Shown: positions 13,765 to 26,650, counted from the stretch's first letter. The stretch: DNA of 64,000 nt from Phytophthora colocasiae (GCA_018806915.1 JAGKQI010000003.1:1-64000), one strand, 5' to 3'. The notes: a model not told the origin generated them from the letters alone. Numbers and translations: made by a program.

Positions 13765-13837
13765 TTCCCAAACCGGGACTCGAACCCGGGTCGCGTGGGT
13801 GAAAGCCACGTATCCTAACCGCCTAGACTATTTGGGA
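13765..13837 (-). tRNA. tRNA-Glu(UUC), copy 23
   Basis: Same sequence as copy 2; 639 bp to copy 24. Four-heptamer spacer type. Confidence 0.95.
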
Positions 13838-13899
13838 GCACCCTATTCATATCAACACACCACACCAACGCACGCACAACAACACATACCAACGCACAC

Positions 13900-13957
<58 letters not shown>

Positions 13958-14403
13958 CCCACACCAACACGCGAACGATCATACACGCAAACCATCGCAC
14001 ACACGCAAAACCACCACGACAACAAAAAACAAACCACTGCCACCCTTCTCGCATCGCGCACATGGACACACACTCAGAACGTATGTGGACTCGACACACA
14101 CTCACGTTCCATTCGTGGACTCGACGCAGACTCACATTCCACTTGTGGACTCCCCCACTCGCTCACGCTGACTCTTGACTGCTGACTGCTGACTGCTGAC
14201 TGCCAACACAGACCCAAGGCGGCGCGTGACCACCGCGCAAACTCGAATTGCGGTGACTGGCACCAAAACGAGCATAAGGACTGCAAACGTGAGGCGAGTA
14301 ACTGGTCTGAGCGGGTCTGAACGGGTCTGGGCTGGTCTGGGCAGAGCAGAACGGAGCTGAGCTAAGCTGAGCTCAACTGAGCTGGCAGGACGGAAAAGCA
14401 AAA

Positions 14404-14476
14404 TTCCCAAACCGGGACTCGAACCCGGGTCGCGTGGGTGAAAGCCACGTATCCTAACCGCCTAGACTATTTGGGA
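14404..14476 (-). tRNA. tRNA-Glu(UUC), copy 24
   Basis: Same sequence as copy 2; 624 bp to copy 25. Spacer has the ACATACAAACG variant. Confidence 0.95.
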
Positions 14477-14538
14477 GCACCCTATTCATATCAACACACC
14501 ACACCAACGCACGCACAACAACACATACAAACGCACAC

Positions 14539-14581
<43 letters not shown>

Positions 14582-15027
14582 CCCACACCAACACGCGAAC
14601 GATCATACACGCAAACCATCGCACACACGCAAAACCACCACGACAACAAAAAACAAACCACTGCCACCCTTCTCGCATCGCGCACATGGACACACACTCA
14701 GAACGTATGTGGACTCGACACACACTCACGTTCCATTCGTGGACTCGACGCAGACTCACATTCCACTTGTGGACTCCCCCACTCGCTCACGCTGACTCTT
14801 GACTCTTGACTGCTGACTGCTGACTGCCAACACAGACCCAAGGCGGCGCGTGACCACCGCGCAAACTCGAATTGCGGTGACTGGCACCAAAACGAGCATA
14901 AGGACTGCAAACGTGAGGCGAGTAACTGGTCTGAGCGGGTCTGAACGGGTCTGGGCTGGTCTGGGCAGAGCAGAACGGAGCTGAGCTAAGCTGAGCTCAA
15001 CTGAGCTGGCAGGACGGAAAAGCAAAA

Positions 15028-15100
15028 TTCCCAAACCGGGACTCGAACCCGGGTCGCGTGGGTGAAAGCCACGTATCCTAACCGCCTAGACTATTTGGGA
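15028..15100 (-). tRNA. tRNA-Glu(UUC), copy 25
   Basis: Same sequence as copy 2; 615 bp to copy 26. Confidence 0.95.
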
Positions 15101-15160
15101 GCACCCTATTCATATCAACACACCACACCAACGCACGCACAACAACACATACCAACGCAC

Positions 15161-15203
<43 letters not shown>

Positions 15204-15642
15204 CCCACACCAACACGCGAACGATCATACACGCAAACCATCGCACACACGCAAAACCACCACGACAACAAAAAACAAACCACTGCCACCCTTCTCGCAT
15301 CGCGCACATGGACACACACTCAGAACGTATGTGGACTCGACACACACTCACGTTCCATTCGTGGACTCGACGCAGACTCACATTCCACTTGTGGACTCCC
15401 CCACTCGCTCACGCTGACTCTTGACTGCTGACTGCTGACTGCCAACACAGACCCAAGGCGGCGCGTGACCACCGCGCAAACTCGAATTGCGGTGACTGGC
15501 ACCAAAACGAGCATAAGGACTGCAAACGTGAGGCGAGTAACTGGTCTGAGCGGGTCTGAACGGGTCTGGGCTGGTCTGGGCAGAGCAGAACGGAGCTGAG
15601 CTAAGCTGAGCTCAACTGAGCTGGCAGGACGGAAAAGCAAAA

Positions 15643-15715
15643 TTCCCAAACCGGGACTCGAACCCGGGTCGCGTGGGTGAAAGCCACGTATCCTAACCGC
15701 CTAGACTATTTGGGA
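15643..15715 (-). tRNA. tRNA-Glu(UUC), copy 26
   Basis: Same sequence as copy 2; 635 bp to copy 27. Confidence 0.95.
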
Positions 15716-15779
15716 GCACCCTATTCATATCAACACACCACACCAACGCACGCACAACAACACATACCAACGCACACAC

Positions 15780-15831
<52 letters not shown>

Positions 15832-16277
15832 CCCACACCAACACGCGAACGATCATACACGCAAACCATCGCACACACGCAAAACCACCACGACAACAAA
15901 AAACAAACCACTGCCACCCTTCTCGCATCGCGCACATGGACACACACTCAGAACGTATGTGGACTCGACACACACTCACGTTCCATTCGTGGACTCGACG
16001 CAGACTCACATTCCACTTGTGGACTCCCCCACTCGCTCACGCTGACTCTTGACTCTTGACTGCTGACTGCTGACTGCCAACACAGACCCAAGGCGGCGCG
16101 TGACCACCGCGCAAACTCGAATTGCGGTGACTGGCACCAAAACGAGCATAAGGACTGCAAACGTGAGGCGAGTAACTGGTCTGAGCGGGTCTGAACGGGT
16201 CTGGGCTGGTCTGGGCAGAGCAGAACGGAGCTGAGCTAAGCTGAGCTCAACTGAGCTGGCAGGACGGAAAAGCAAAA

Positions 16278-16350
16278 TTCCCAAACCGGGACTCGAACCC
16301 GGGTCGCGTGGGTGAAAGCCACGTATCCTAACCGCCTAGACTATTTGGGA
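16278..16350 (-). tRNA. tRNA-Glu(UUC), copy 27
   Basis: Same sequence as copy 2; 632 bp to copy 28. Confidence 0.95.
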
Positions 16351-16414
16351 GCACCCTATTCATATCAACACACCACACCAACGCACGCACAACAACACAT
16401 ACCAACGCACACAC

Positions 16415-16463
<49 letters not shown>

Positions 16464-16909
16464 CCCACACCAACACGCGAACGATCATACACGCAAACCA
16501 TCGCACACACGCAAAACCACCACGACAACAAAAAACAAACCACTGCCACCCTTCTCGCATCGCGCACATGGACACACACTCAGAACGTATGTGGACTCGA
16601 CACACACTCACGTTCCATTCGTGGACTCGACGCAGACTCACATTCCACTTGTGGACTCCCCCACTCGCTCACGCTGACTCTTGACTCTTGACTGCTGACT
16701 GCTGACTGCCAACACAGACCCAAGGCGGCGCGTGACCACCGCGCAAACTCGAATTGCGGTGACTGGCACCAAAACGAGCATAAGGACTGCAAACGTGAGG
16801 CGAGTAACTGGTCTGAGCGGGTCTGAACGGGTCTGGGCTGGTCTGGGCAGAGCAGAACGGAGCTGAGCTAAGCTGAGCTCAACTGAGCTGGCAGGACGGA
16901 AAAGCAAAA

Positions 16910-16982
16910 TTCCCAAACCGGGACTCGAACCCGGGTCGCGTGGGTGAAAGCCACGTATCCTAACCGCCTAGACTATTTGGGA
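16910..16982 (-). tRNA. tRNA-Glu(UUC), copy 28
   Basis: Same sequence as copy 2; 632 bp to copy 29. Spacer has a long A run near 17161, like copy 36. Confidence 0.95.
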
Positions 16983-17048
16983 GCACCCTATTCATATCAA
17001 CACACCACACCAACGCACGCACAACAACACATACCAACGCACACACAC

Positions 17049-17094
<46 letters not shown>

Positions 17095-17541
17095 CCCACA
17101 CCAACACGCGAACGATCATACACGCAAACCATCGCACACACGCAAAACCACCACGACAACAAAAAAAAAAACCACTGCCACCCTTCTCGCATCGCGCACA
17201 TGGACACACACTCAGAACGTATGTGGACTCGACACACACTCACGTTCCATTCGTGGACTCGACGCAGACTCACATTCCACTTGTGGACTCCCCCACTCGC
17301 TCACGCTGACTCTTGACTCTTGACTGCTGACTGCTGACTGCCAACACAGACCCAAGGCGGCGCGTGACCACCGCGCAAACTCGAATTGCGGTGACTGGCA
17401 CCAAAACGAGCATAAGGACTGCAAACGTGAGGCGAGTAACTGGTCTGAGCGGGTCTGAACGGGTCTGGGCTGGTCTGGGCAGAGCAGAACGGAGCTGAGC
17501 TAAGCTGAGCTCAACTGAGCTGGCAGGACGGAAAAGCAAAA

Positions 17542-17614
17542 TTCCCAAACCGGGACTCGAACCCGGGTCGCGTGGGTGAAAGCCACGTATCCTAACCGCC
17601 TAGACTATTTGGGA
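17542..17614 (-). tRNA. tRNA-Glu(UUC), copy 29
   Basis: Same sequence as copy 2; 618 bp to copy 30. Spacer has the ACATACAAACG variant. Confidence 0.95.
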
Positions 17615-17676
17615 GCACCCTATTCATATCAACACACCACACCAACGCACGCACAACAACACATACAAACGCACAC

Positions 17677-17713
<37 letters not shown>

Positions 17714-18159
17714 CCCACACCAACACGCGAACGATCATACACGCAAACCATCGCACACACGCAAAACCACCACGACAACAAAAAACAAACCACTGCCACC
17801 CTTCTCGCATCGCGCACATGGACACACACTCAGAACGTATGTGGACTCGACACACACTCACGTTCCATTCGTGGACTCGACGCAGACTCACATTCCACTT
17901 GTGGACTCCCCCACTCGCTCACGCTGACTCTTGACTCTTGACTGCTGACTGCTGACTGCCAACACAGACCCAAGGCGGCGCGTGACCACCGCGCAAACTC
18001 GAATTGCGGTGACTGGCACCAAAACGAGCATAAGGACTGCAAACGTGAGGCGAGTAACTGGTCTGAGCGGGTCTGAACGGGTCTGGGCTGGTCTGGGCAG
18101 AGCAGAACGGAGCTGAGCTAAGCTGAGCTCAACTGAGCTGGCAGGACGGAAAAGCAAAA

Positions 18160-18232
18160 TTCCCAAACCGGGACTCGAACCCGGGTCGCGTGGGTGAAAG
18201 CCACGTATCCTAACCGCCTAGACTATTTGGGA
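18160..18232 (-). tRNA. tRNA-Glu(UUC), copy 30
   Basis: Same sequence as copy 2; 627 bp to copy 31. Confidence 0.95.
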
Positions 18233-18298
18233 GCACCCTATTCATATCAACACACCACACCAACGCACGCACAACAACACATACCAACGCACACACAC

Positions 18299-18347
<49 letters not shown>

Positions 18348-18786
18348 CCCACACCAACACGCGAACGATCATACACGCAAACCATCGCACACACGCAAAA
18401 CCACCACGACAACAAAAAACAAACCACTGCCACCCTTCTCGCATCGCGCACATGGACACACACTCAGAACGTATGTGGACTCGACACACACTCACGTTCC
18501 ATTCGTGGACTCGACGCAGACTCACATTCCACTTGTGGACTCCCCCACTCGCTCACGCTGACTCTTGACTGCTGACTGCTGACTGCCAACACAGACCCAA
18601 GGCGGCGCGTGACCACCGCGCAAACTCGAATTGCGGTGACTGGCACCAAAACGAGCATAAGGACTGCAAACGTGAGGCGAGTAACTGGTCTGAGCGGGTC
18701 TGAACGGGTCTGGGCTGGTCTGGGCAGAGCAGAACGGAGCTGAGCTAAGCTGAGCTCAACTGAGCTGGCAGGACGGAAAAGCAAAA

Positions 18787-18859
18787 TTCCCAAACCGGGA
18801 CTCGAACCCGGGTCGCGTGGGTGAAAGCCACGTATCCTAACCGCCTAGACTATTTGGGA
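18787..18859 (-). tRNA. tRNA-Glu(UUC), copy 31
   Basis: Same sequence as copy 2; 620 bp to copy 32. Private G-to-A change (GAACAGAGCTG near 19355). Confidence 0.95.
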
Positions 18860-18921
18860 GCACCCTATTCATATCAACACACCACACCAACGCACGCACA
18901 ACAACACATACCAACGCACAC

Positions 18922-18967
<46 letters not shown>

Positions 18968-19406
18968 CCCACACCAACACGCGAACGATCATACACGCAA
19001 ACCATCGCACACACGCAAAACCACCACGACAACAAAAAACAAACCACTGCCACCCTTCTCGCATCGCGCACATGGACACACACTCAGAACGTATGTGGAC
19101 TCGACACACACTCACGTTCCATTCGTGGACTCGACGCAGACTCACATTCCACTTGTGGACTCCCCCACTCGCTCACGCTGACTCTTGACTGCTGACTGCT
19201 GACTGCCAACACAGACCCAAGGCGGCGCGTGACCACCGCGCAAACTCGAATTGCGGTGACTGGCACCAAAACGAGCATAAGGACTGCAAACGTGAGGCGA
19301 GTAACTGGTCTGAGCGGGTCTGAACGGGTCTGGGCTGGTCTGGGCAGAGCAGAACAGAGCTGAGCTAAGCTGAGCTCAACTGAGCTGGCAGGACGGAAAA
19401 GCAAAA

Positions 19407-19479
19407 TTCCCAAACCGGGACTCGAACCCGGGTCGCGTGGGTGAAAGCCACGTATCCTAACCGCCTAGACTATTTGGGA
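19407..19479 (-). tRNA. tRNA-Glu(UUC), copy 32
   Basis: Same sequence as copy 2; 627 bp to copy 33. Confidence 0.95.
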
Positions 19480-19541
19480 GCACCCTATTCATATCAACAC
19501 ACCACACCAACGCACGCACAACAACACATACCAACGCACAC

Positions 19542-19587
<46 letters not shown>

Positions 19588-20033
19588 CCCACACCAACAC
19601 GCGAACGATCATACACGCAAACCATCGCACACACGCAAAACCACCACGACAACAAAAAACAAACCACTGCCACCCTTCTCGCATCGCGCACATGGACACA
19701 CACTCAGAACGTATGTGGACTCGACACACACTCACGTTCCATTCGTGGACTCGACGCAGACTCACATTCCACTTGTGGACTCCCCCACTCGCTCACGCTG
19801 ACTCTTGACTCTTGACTGCTGACTGCTGACTGCCAACACAGACCCAAGGCGGCGCGTGACCACCGCGCAAACTCGAATTGCGGTGACTGGCACCAAAACG
19901 AGCATAAGGACTGCAAACGTGAGGCGAGTAACTGGTCTGAGCGGGTCTGAACGGGTCTGGGCTGGTCTGGGCAGAGCAGAACGGAGCTGAGCTAAGCTGA
20001 GCTCAACTGAGCTGGCAGGACGGAAAAGCAAAA

Positions 20034-20106
20034 TTCCCAAACCGGGACTCGAACCCGGGTCGCGTGGGTGAAAGCCACGTATCCTAACCGCCTAGACTAT
20101 TTGGGA
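20034..20106 (-). tRNA. tRNA-Glu(UUC), copy 33
   Basis: Same sequence as copy 2; 616 bp to copy 34. Its CA run before the CAA tract is longer than in other units. Confidence 0.95.
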
Positions 20107-20176
20107 GCACCCTATTCATATCAACACACCACACCAACGCACGCACAACAACACATACCAACGCACACACACACAC

Positions 20177-20210
<34 letters not shown>

Positions 20211-20649
20211 CCCACACCAACACGCGAACGATCATACACGCAAACCATCGCACACACGCAAAACCACCACGACAACAAAAAACAAACCACTGCCACCCTT
20301 CTCGCATCGCGCACATGGACACACACTCAGAACGTATGTGGACTCGACACACACTCACGTTCCATTCGTGGACTCGACGCAGACTCACATTCCACTTGTG
20401 GACTCCCCCACTCGCTCACGCTGACTCTTGACTGCTGACTGCTGACTGCCAACACAGACCCAAGGCGGCGCGTGACCACCGCGCAAACTCGAATTGCGGT
20501 GACTGGCACCAAAACGAGCATAAGGACTGCAAACGTGAGGCGAGTAACTGGTCTGAGCGGGTCTGAACGGGTCTGGGCTGGTCTGGGCAGAGCAGAACGG
20601 AGCTGAGCTAAGCTGAGCTCAACTGAGCTGGCAGGACGGAAAAGCAAAA

Positions 20650-20722
20650 TTCCCAAACCGGGACTCGAACCCGGGTCGCGTGGGTGAAAGCCACGTATCC
20701 TAACCGCCTAGACTATTTGGGA
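20650..20722 (-). tRNA. tRNA-Glu(UUC), copy 34
   Basis: Same sequence as copy 2; 638 bp to copy 35. Confidence 0.95.
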
Positions 20723-20784
20723 GCACCCTATTCATATCAACACACCACACCAACGCACGCACAACAACACATACCAACGCACAC

Positions 20785-20848
<64 letters not shown>

Positions 20849-21287
20849 CCCACACCAACACGCGAACGATCATACACGCAAACCATCGCACACACGCAAA
20901 ACCACCACGACAACAAAAAACAAACCACTGCCACCCTTCTCGCATCGCGCACATGGACACACACTCAGAACGTATGTGGACTCGACACACACTCACGTTC
21001 CATTCGTGGACTCGACGCAGACTCACATTCCACTTGTGGACTCCCCCACTCGCTCACGCTGACTCTTGACTGCTGACTGCTGACTGCCAACACAGACCCA
21101 AGGCGGCGCGTGACCACCGCGCAAACTCGAATTGCGGTGACTGGCACCAAAACGAGCATAAGGACTGCAAACGTGAGGCGAGTAACTGGTCTGAGCGGGT
21201 CTGAACGGGTCTGGGCTGGTCTGGGCAGAGCAGAACGGAGCTGAGCTAAGCTGAGCTCAACTGAGCTGGCAGGACGGAAAAGCAAAA

Positions 21288-21360
21288 TTCCCAAACCGGG
21301 ACTCGAACCCGGGTCGCGTGGGTGAAAGCCACGTATCCTAACCGCCTAGACTATTTGGGA
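21288..21360 (-). tRNA. tRNA-Glu(UUC), copy 35
   Basis: Same sequence as copy 2; 631 bp to copy 36. Confidence 0.95.
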
Positions 21361-21426
21361 GCACCCTATTCATATCAACACACCACACCAACGCACGCAC
21401 AACAACACATACCAACGCACACACAC

Positions 21427-21472
<46 letters not shown>

Positions 21473-21918
21473 CCCACACCAACACGCGAACGATCATACA
21501 CGCAAACCATCGCACACACGCAAAACCACCACGACAACAAAAAACAAACCACTGCCACCCTTCTCGCATCGCGCACATGGACACACACTCAGAACGTATG
21601 TGGACTCGACACACACTCACGTTCCATTCGTGGACTCGACGCAGACTCACATTCCACTTGTGGACTCCCCCACTCGCTCACGCTGACTCTTGACTCTTGA
21701 CTGCTGACTGCTGACTGCCAACACAGACCCAAGGCGGCGCGTGACCACCGCGCAAACTCGAATTGCGGTGACTGGCACCAAAACGAGCATAAGGACTGCA
21801 AACGTGAGGCGAGTAACTGGTCTGAGCGGGTCTGAACGGGTCTGGGCTGGTCTGGGCAGAGCAGAACGGAGCTGAGCTAAGCTGAGCTCAACTGAGCTGG
21901 CAGGACGGAAAAGCAAAA

Positions 21919-21991
21919 TTCCCAAACCGGGACTCGAACCCGGGTCGCGTGGGTGAAAGCCACGTATCCTAACCGCCTAGACTATTTGGGA
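21919..21991 (-). tRNA. tRNA-Glu(UUC), copy 36, last before the breakpoint
   Basis: Same sequence as copy 2. The spacer on its 5' side is complete down to the AGCTGAGCT tract and is then cut at 22525, where retroelement sequence begins. Confidence 0.95.
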
Positions 21992-22057
21992 GCACCCTAT
22001 TCATATCAACACACCACACCAACGCACGCACAACAACACATACCAACGCACACACAC

Positions 22058-22112
<55 letters not shown>

Positions 22113-22556
22113 CCCACACCAACACGCGAACGATCATACACGCAAACCATCGCACACACGCAAAACCACCACGACAACAAAAAAAAAAACCACTGCCACC
22201 CTTCTCGCATCGCGCACATGGACACACACTCAGAACGTATGTGGACTCGACACACACTCACGTTCCATTCGTGGACTCGACGCAGACTCACATTCCACTT
22301 GTGGACTCCCCCACTCGCTCACGCTGACTCTTGACTGCTGACTGCTGACTGCTGACTGCCAACACAGACCCAAGGCGGCGCGTGACCACCGCGCAAACTC
22401 GAATTGCGGTGACTGGCACCAAAACGAGCATAAGGACTGCAAACGTGAGGCGAGTAACTGGTCTGAGCGGGTCTGAACGGGTCTGGGCTGGTCTGGGCAG
22501 AGCAGAACGGAGCTGAGCTAAGCTGCACTCGGTAGTGAGTAGCACGACTGTGGCTG

Positions 22557-25500
22557 ATGAAACTACTCGACAAGGAGTTGCGAGAGGAGTTCGCAGTAGA
22601 CGTCTCCAGCTCGAAGTTGGACCCTGAGCAAAAGGAACTGTTCCGACAGACTCTGGAGTCGTTCGGTGACTTGTTCGTGGAGACTTCTATGAAGCCAGGA
22701 CGGACCCACTTGCTAAAGTTCGAGATCGATACGGGGAATCATCCACCCATCAAGCAGAGACCGTACCGAGTGTCCAAGGCTGAAGGCGACGTTATGGAGG
22801 CTGAAGTATAGCAGTACCTCGACGTAGGGTTAATCCAACCGTCGACTAGCCCCTGGGCTAGTCCCGTGCTAATGATCCGGAAACCGGACGGGGGTATTCG
22901 ATTCTGCATCGACTACCGTCGACGCAATGCGGTGACCGTCAAGGACTGCTATCCGATGCAGCTCATCGACGACATCTTGGACGTGCTGGGGAACGCGAAG
23001 TTGTTCTCCACAATGGATATCGCTTCAGGCTACTGGAATGTACCGATGGCCCAAGGAAGTGTGGGGAAGACGGCGTTCACTTGCAAGTTCGGACTGTACG
23101 AGTGGTTAGGGATGCCTTTTGGACTGTGCAACGCAGTACCTGCTTTCGAACGACTCGTGGAGAGTGTACGGGTCGACTTGAAGTGGCGGACTTGCCTGGT
23201 CTACTTGGATGACTGTGTGGTGTTTAGTGAGGATTTTCCTACACATTTAGTTCTACTGCGGCAGGTGCTCGAACGGTTCAGGACTGCCGGGTTCAAACTC
23301 AAGATGAAGAAGTGCAAGTGGGGTCGAGACCAAGTGGCTTTCTTGGGTCACATCGTCACCCCTTCGGGTATACTTCCCAGAAGGTAAAAGCCGTCATGAC
23401 TGTCGAGCGACCAGACGACCTCAGAGGAGTACGTGCTTTCCTGGGGCTGACCAGCTACTTCCGTCGGTACATCCCTGGGTATGCTGCCATTTCGGCCCCT
23501 ATTGAGAGGTTGAAGATGAAGGGTGCACCCTTTATTTGGAGTCCTGACTGCGAGTCCGCGTTCGTGCAGTTGAAGCGCAAGCTGGTCGAACCACCTATTC
23601 TGGTCTACCCCGACTTCAATAAGAGGTTCAAGCTGTTCGTCGACTCGTCCATGTTGGCGGTAGGAGCTTGCCTCATGCAGGAGGTGGCTGGACGGGATAG
23701 GGTAGTAGCCTATGCAAGTTAGCTGCTGGTTGGCTCGGAGAAGAACTGGATCAACAAACAAGATGGTACTTCGGAGATCGAGTGCTGGGGAATAGTGTGG
23801 GCGACTCGCAAGTTTAGGTGCTATCTAGACCGAAGTGAGTTCGACCTCTACACGGATCACAAAGCACTGTTTTGGGTGTTCAACGATACCAACCGGACGA
23901 GTAACGCCAAGCTGGCTAGGTGGGCGATGGAGTTGTCGCAGTTACGTTTCAAGGTGTACCATCGACCAGGTACCTCGATGGGGCATGTGGATGGTCTGTC
24001 AAGGTTGCATGCGTCTACGGTGAGTGCTGTCACTATGGCTGATCTACTTAACGAAACAAACGAAGGAGAGGTGGATTCCGTCCAGGTCGGGGAGTCGACG
24101 ACTCTTCGTCCTGCTACTGATGCTGTCGAGACTGGTGCTCAAGTCGAGGTTGGGGAGCGGCCTTCAGCTGGAGTCCCTGGTGAACCTACTCCTACGTAAG
24201 GTGTAGACGACGTCCAGTCAGTCGGAAAGGGAGGTCGAATCCAGGTCGGGGAGAGGCCGACCAATTCGGCTCCTAGACGAGCTGGTCGACGAGGACCTAC
24301 CTCACCTGACGACGAACAACTACTAGTGTCTCCCGTCGACGTATTTGGACTAGACCAAGCCCGCTTCTTGGAAGAGCAGAAGACAACCCCTTGGATCCTT
24401 GCCATGATCGCCTTCCTGGAGAGTGGAGCTTTGGCTCTAGACGCTCAACTTCGAGCCAAGGTCTTGTCACTCGCCCCCAACTACACTGTGAAGAACGGAG
24501 TACTCATGAGGAAAGTGCACTTGAAGGCTCGGGCTGGACCGGCAAGTTCGCTGGAGGTGCCTGTGATACCCATCCAGTATATCTCGACCGTCCTACATCA
24601 CTGCTCTTCTAAAACGATGGACCGCGTGCGCAAACATGCCTACTGGCATGGGTGGAAGAAAGATGTGGCCGAGTATGTCCGAGAGTGTACTGTATGTGGG
24701 AGTGGCCAGGGCTACCGACCATGGAGGAACGGTCTCATGCAGAAGATGCCGATCCAAGAGTTGTCGGGACCCTTCTCACTACTGGTAGTGGATGCCGTCG
24801 GCCCACTGGTGACTACCCCTCGAGGGAACAAGTTCATCCTGGTGTTCGCCGACTACTTCACTCGATGGGTAGAGGCTTTTGCGGTCGAACGACTTGACTC
24901 GGTGACTTTCGTGGAGACTATGGTGGATGAAGTGATCTCTCGGCATGGGGTACCTGAGAAGCTACTGAGCGACCAGGGGTCGAACTTCATCTCTGAACTC
25001 GCTCGTTCGCTGTATGAGACTCTTGGCATCAAGAAGTTGTTCGGAGCTGCCTACCACCCCCAAACACAGGGACTGGTAGAACGCTTCAATGGCACACTAC
25101 TGGGTATGCTGAGGATGTACGTGAGTGAGTCTCAGGACGATTGGGACCGGTACCTACCCCGAGTACTCTTTGCTTACCGGACGTCGTACCACGAAGCTCT
25201 CGGCGACTCACCCTTTTTCAGTTTGTATGGACGTGATCCAGTACTACCCCTTGACCTAGCCTTCCTGAATACGATTGCTCAGTGGAAGAGCAACGAAGTA
25301 GCTGCTTATCGGCGTCGACTATACCTGTCCCTTAGGGACACCCGTCGACTGGTAGACCATCAACTACTGAAGGCCCAAGGTCGACACGGGGAGCGACTAC
25401 AGGGTCAACGGGACGTCAAGTTCTCTGAGGGAGACGCCGTCTGGGTGTACCAGTACTTCCGTGCTAGGCGAGGTGAGAAGACTTCGCGGAAGTTGGCGTT

Positions 25501-25956
25501 CTCGTGGCATGGACCTTACCGTGTGGTCGGTACGGTGGGCGAAAACGCCTATGGGTCGCCATCCCCTCTCACCCCAACCGAGTGGTGACCGTCAACGTGA
25601 ACCGGCTGAAGGCTTTCCAAGGTCGATGGAGTCGACCCTACCCTACTGAGATCCCACCTGGTGTTACCACCAACCCTGGAGTAGATGATGATGGTCCGCT
25701 GGCTGAAGAAGACCTACCTAGGACTAGCTATGTGGAGCGACTGGTAATCGGTTCTGAGGAGACAGCGTTCACCGGTGGAGCACACCCTGTCGTCGACATA
25801 CTAGCCCGAAGACGGAAGGCCGGAGAGCTTCAGTATCTGGTTCTACTAGCGACTTACGAGACCACTTGGTGTCCGTCTACTCGCCGATGCGAACGCTGCC
25901 ATCGACGAGGACGAGCTACTCTTCTAACAAGGGGGTCGGACTGGCCGAGGGGTTAG
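22557..25956 (+). pseudogene. Element A pol: RT-RNase H-integrase, broken
   Basis: Encodes the replication and integration enzymes of a Ty3/gypsy retrotransposon. RT motifs: FCIDYRRRNAVT, MPFGLCNAVPAF and the catalytic YLDD (near 23205). RNase H: LFVDSSMLAVGACL and DLYTDHKALFWVFN. Integrase: catalytic D in VVDAVGPL, D in SDQGSNF, E in GLVERFNGTL. Compared with element B it has a TAG at 22809-22811, a 7-bp deletion near 23381 that shifts frame, an AAG-to-TAG change at 23720-23722, an in-frame loss of about 30 bp near 24606 removing the histidines of the integrase zinc finger, a 1-bp deletion near 25552, and a deletion of about 100 bp in the chromodomain-like tail near 25878. Its RNase H keeps the frame that B has lost. 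Not functional as it stands. Confidence 0.9.
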
Positions 25957-26650
25957 TACCCTACTGACTCTGGCTCGCCCGAGTACTCTGAGGAGTACTC
26001 CATATTACATTTCCTGAATATCCTGAGCCGATCGGAGGTTGACTGTCACCTACCTTACGAGACGAAGTACTACCTGCCCAAACGATGACTCCGATCGATG
26101 AACCTTTACGACTACATATAATCCTGTCCGCGTCCATCTAGCTTTGCGACTAGCCGATGAGGCGATGAAGTGAACCTGATGGATCCTGTGAGAACGATGG
26201 CGAGATGCTAGGGATGACCACTGGAAGTACTTGAGTCCGCCTTAAGATGTACTGAACCCGATGCCCCTACGTGAAGATGATGACCTGATGTACCCTACTA
26301 GAACGATGATGAGACGCAAGAGAGGTTTACTGTAACTACCCTGGCTAGGACGATGACGAGACGCAAGAGGCGACTACTGGAAGTACTACGGGTCCTACTT
26401 CTAGAAGTGACTCTGCCTACGCTATGGAATTGTACTTTGACTATGACGTGTGACTTGATGACTATAGTGACGGCGAGAAGTGAAACAGGTTGAAAAGAAG
26501 TAGACCGGATCGATTAAACTGGATTTCGACTATAACAAGTGACTTGATGACTACTGTGATGAAAAGTGGAGTATGTTGATATGAAGTTAACTCGACCGAC
26601 TGGGAAGCAGTACTGAACGTAAAACTATGGAGTTAGACCTAGTGAGCTAC
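25957..26650 (+). other. Element A post-pol non-coding stretch
   Basis: No open frame of note. It matches 39742-40355 of element B. It contains degenerate internal repeats built on GAACGATG(A/G)(C/T)GAGA(T/C)GC (near 26191, 26302 and 26350) and two copies of a TTTGACTAT...GTGACTTGATGACTA block (26433-26470, 26526-26560). Confidence 0.6.

Larger units (their letters stand above)
1..22525 (-). repeat. Tandem array of 36 tRNA-Glu(UUC) units
   Basis: Thirty-six head-to-tail units, pitch 594-648 bp, each with one minus-strand tRNA gene; the array runs off the left edge. Anatomy in plus coordinates of unit 1: tRNA (1-50, cut), CA-rich spacer, (CAA)11 at 116-148, a G-poor C/A-rich stretch to about 240, CTCGACACACACTC-like motifs, TGACTCT/TGACTGC heptamers (about 359-392), GGTCTG-based decamers (about 495-533), and an AGCTGAGCT tract (about 546-574) before the next tRNA. 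In transcription order the G/T-rich spacer is upstream of each tRNA, and TTTTGCTTTT directly downstream is a good Pol III terminator. Units differ mainly in CAA number (about 11 to 22) and heptamer number. The array stops abruptly at 22525 inside the AGCTGAGCT tract. Confidence 0.97.

Noticed and set aside
12..22500. Repeated 110-130 codon plus-strand frames rich in Gln, Asn or Thr, and Cys/Val-rich minus-strand frames, in every array unit
   Set aside because: They start with GTG inside the tRNA gene, read across the CAA microsatellite and change frame with repeat number. They are translations of the repeat, not proteins.
1..22525. CRISPR array, rDNA intergenic spacer or centromeric satellite
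   Set aside because: The period is about 620 bp, each unit carries a well-formed tRNA with terminator, and there are no short direct repeats with unique spacers, no rRNA and no telomere-type motif.
22526..22560. Simple insertion of the retroelement into the tRNA array
   Set aside because: The retroelement side starts mid-element rather than at an LTR, there is no target duplication, and the missing half sits at 59978 in reciprocal form.
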